Part shown: positions 62,243 through 64,000 of the stretch, piece after piece
How the letters are laid out: each line of letters begins with the position of its first letter
Position numbering within the stretch: the stretch's first letter is position 1
From: [Zimmermannella] alba NBRC 15616
Lineage (GTDB): Bacteria; Actinomycetota; Actinomycetes; Actinomycetales; Microbacteriaceae
Length of the DNA stretch: 64,000 bases
Assembly: GCF_001570905.1 (NCBI RefSeq)
Contig: NZ_BCSO01000011.1
Span: 19,982 to 83,981 of the forward strand
Direction of reading: 5' to 3'
Notes under the pieces: model-generated
Told to the model about the DNA's origin: nothing
The model's input: only the letters and a program-made list of their open reading frames with translations
Database searches by the model: none
Made by a program: the position numbers and the translations under genes

Positions 62243-64000
62243 GAGTGGTTCTCCTTGCGTCGGCGAGTCCAGGCAGTGAGCCCGAGTCCGAGAACGAGCA
62301 TGCCGAACGCTGCAGCAAAGCTTGCCGTGAGTCCGTCAGCGCCAGTTCCGACCAGCGGGTTGCCAGGCTTCTCTGGGGTGGGTGCCGGGGTTACGGGCAC
62401 CGGCGTCGGGCTCGGCGTCGGCGTCGGCGTCGGCATCACCGACACATCAGCGTCGTCGTCATCCGAGACCGGTGTCGTCGATCCAGTCTTGGGCGTGCCC
62501 GTGACCGTTGCAGCGTTGTGGACGGTGCCGCGGGCAACATCCTCAGCCGTGACCGTGTAGGTGGCGTGGCAGACGATGTGCTCGCCCGGGGTGAGTTCAC
62601 CCTCGACGACAACCGTCGACCAGTCGACCTGGATCTCGCTGAGGCCCGGCATCGGGTCGCTCACGACAATGTCGGTGAGCGTCTTGTTACCGGTGTTCGT
62701 CACCGTGAAGGTGTACTCGATGACGTCGCCAGCAACGTCTGCCGTGCCGTCCTGAACACGTGCGTCCTTGACGATCTCGATGGCCGGGGCCGGCGGGAGC
62801 GGGACCGTGTCTGGATCCTCGTTCGTCACCTTGCCGCCCTTCGGGTCGTCACCGGTGACCTTGGCGAGGTTCTGGACGGAGCCAGCCTCAAGGTCAGCCT
62901 GCGTGAGGACGTAGTCTGCTTCGACCGTGCGCGCTTCGGTACTGCCGAGCGTGTCAACCGTGATCGACGAGGGGTCGGTCATCGGATCGGTCACGACAAC
63001 ATTCGTGAGCATCACGTTGCCGGTGTTCGTCACCGTGAAGGTGAAGCGGATCGTATCGCCAGCCGAGAGGATGCCGTCGCCGTTCGTGTCGATGGGAGCC
63101 GCGTGGCTCTTGTCGATCGTGATGGCTGGTGCCTGCGTGACCGGGACGGTCGCGCTGGCGGTCGGCGTGTTTGTCGCGTTCGGCGTCGTCGGAACCGGCA
63201 CCGGGTTGCCCGGGGTCGGCTTGGACGGCTCGGTCTGGCCAGGCGTCGGCGTCGGGTAGACCGTCGGCGTCGGGCTGTCACCGGTGACGGTTGCCACATT
63301 GATGACGAGTCCGCGGTCGAGGTCTGCCTGCGTGAGCATGTAGCTCGTGCTCACCTGCTTCGTCTCTCCCGGTGCGAGCGTGCCCACCTCGGGGATTGCG
63401 CCAAGACCAGGCATCGTGTCGTTGACCGTAACGTTCGTCATCGTCACGTTGCCGGTGTTCGTCACCGTGAACGTGAAGGTGATGATGTCACCAACCTTCG
63501 AGCCATCGCCCTTGCTGTAGCTGCCGTCCTTGACGACACGCAGACCCGGCTGCTGGTCGTACGTCACGACGTCCGGATCCTTGTCCGTCACCGTGTCACC
63601 GTTCGGGGTTGCAGCTGTCACCGTTGCCACGTTCTGGATGGCACCAGCGTCGAGGTCGGCCTGCGTGAGCGTGTAGTCAGCCGAGACCGTCTTGACTTCA
63701 CCCGGCTTGAGGTCGCCGACCACGATCGAGCTCGGGGCCGTCATCGGGTCGGACACGGTCACACCAGTGAGCGGCACGTTGCCGGTGTTCGACACCTGGA
63801 ACGAGAAGGTGATCACGTCACCAGCCGAAACCTTGCCGTCGCCGTTCGTGTCAGCCGGAGCAGCGTGCGACTTGTCGATCTGGATCGCCGGCAGCTGCTT
63901 GACCGGCACCGTTGCGGTTGCCGTCGGCGTGTTCGAGCCATTCGGCGTCGTCGGGATCGGGACCGGCTGGCCCGGGGTGGGCTGAGCCGGGTCGGTCTGG
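62239..64000 (-). CDS. Sortase-type surface protein with DUF7507/DUF11 repeats, partial
   Basis: At least 586 residues; the N-terminus lies beyond the right edge, and a Met at 63909 is only an internal codon. Four DUF11/DUF7507-like beta-sandwich repeats are seen, each with FTVTNTGNVxLTxVxVxDPM and LTQADLxxGxxxNxATVT. Two repeats carry DTNGDGxxSAGD, an EF-hand/dockerin-like calcium loop. Pro/Thr linkers separate pairs of domains. The C-terminus is a wall anchor: a PTPTPTPSPTPVPV stalk, LVGTG (an LPXTG variant), a hydrophobic helix and RRRKE. It is expected to be attached to peptidoglycan by a sortase. It is first in an operon with the lipoprotein gene. Confidence 0.87.
   Translation of the reverse strand, partial: QTDPAQPTPGQPVPIPTTPNGSNTPTATATVPVKQLPAIQIDKSHAAPADTNGDGKVSAGDVITFSFQVSNTGNVPLTGVTVSDPMTAPSSIVVGDLKPGEVKTVSADYTLTQADLDAGAIQNVATVTAATPNGDTVTDKDPDVVTYDQQPGLRVVKDGSYSKGDGSKVGDIITFTFTVTNTGNVTMTNVTVNDTMPGLGAIPEVGTLAPGETKQVSTSYMLTQADLDRGLVINVATVTGDSPTPTVYPTPTPGQTEPSKPTPGNPVPVPTTPNATNTPTASATVPVTQAPAITIDKSHAAPIDTNGDGILSAGDTIRFTFTVTNTGNVMLTNVVVTDPMTDPSSITVDTLGSTEARTVEADYVLTQADLEAGSVQNLAKVTGDDPKGGKVTNEDPDTVPLPPAPAIEIVKDARVQDGTADVAGDVIEYTFTVTNTGNKTLTDIVVSDPMPGLSEIQVDWSTVVVEGELTPGEHIVCHATYTVTAEDVARGTVHNAATVTGTPKTGSTTPVSDDDDADVSVMPTPTPTPSPTPVPVTPAPTPEKPGNPLVGTGADGLTASFAAAFGMLVLGLGLTAWTRRRKENHS

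Overview
The window is high-GC DNA from an actinomycete. The most likely placement is order Micrococcales, probably family Microbacteriaceae. This is inferred from the GC-rich third codon positions, the lineage-typical small families (DUF3073, DUF3151, DUF3817, DUF559) and the LytR-CpsA-Psr and YhgE/Pip proteins. I saw no rRNA or tRNA genes, no CRISPR array, no prophage and no insertion sequence.

Left part (1-9.4 kb): a cell-surface glycan block. It holds a CgeB-like glycosyltransferase cut by the window edge, a DUF6270 protein, two GT4 glycosyltransferases, an LCP ligase and a large GT39-like membrane protein, with a rhodanese between. From 9.6 to 14.2 kb lies a manganese locus. A DtxR/MntR-type regulator stands near a three-gene metal ABC importer whose promoter carries a perfect palindromic operator candidate. 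A DUF559 endonuclease-like gene with a long hairpin on each side sits between them. RecQ follows, then an 850-bp stretch with few genes, a zinc metallopeptidase, an acyl-CoA oxidase, an ABC-2 exporter with a NarL-type two-component system, a DEAD-box helicase, an RND efflux pump, a DUF4097/PadR pair and two CrcB fluoride channels. The response regulator is broken by one in-frame amber codon.

Middle and right part (36-57 kb): most of the purine biosynthesis genes (purM, purF, purD, purC, purS, purQ, purL, purA). They lie on both strands and are interleaved with a phosphatase, an agmatine deiminase, a sterol-carrier protein, an AI-2E transporter, a FemAB transferase, deoC, a chorismate mutase and ohr. 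A lower-GC insert at about 49.3-51.1 kb carries a WXG100/DUF1023 hydrolase split by a frameshift plus a small membrane protein. The right end has a TetR-regulated YhgE/Pip exporter whose ATPase-like partner lacks the usual nucleotide-binding motifs, and a lipoprotein joined to a repeat-rich, sortase-type surface protein that runs off the edge.

The most unusual feature is a set of about a dozen long intergenic palindromes, mostly 60-75 bp with arms of about 20-33 nt. One is a perfect 60-bp palindrome with no loop. They fall into sequence subfamilies, sit at gene ends (several supply or touch stop codons) and bracket the DUF559 gene. A second, sequence-related repeat family built on CTCGATAC recurs between genes and once inside a reading frame.
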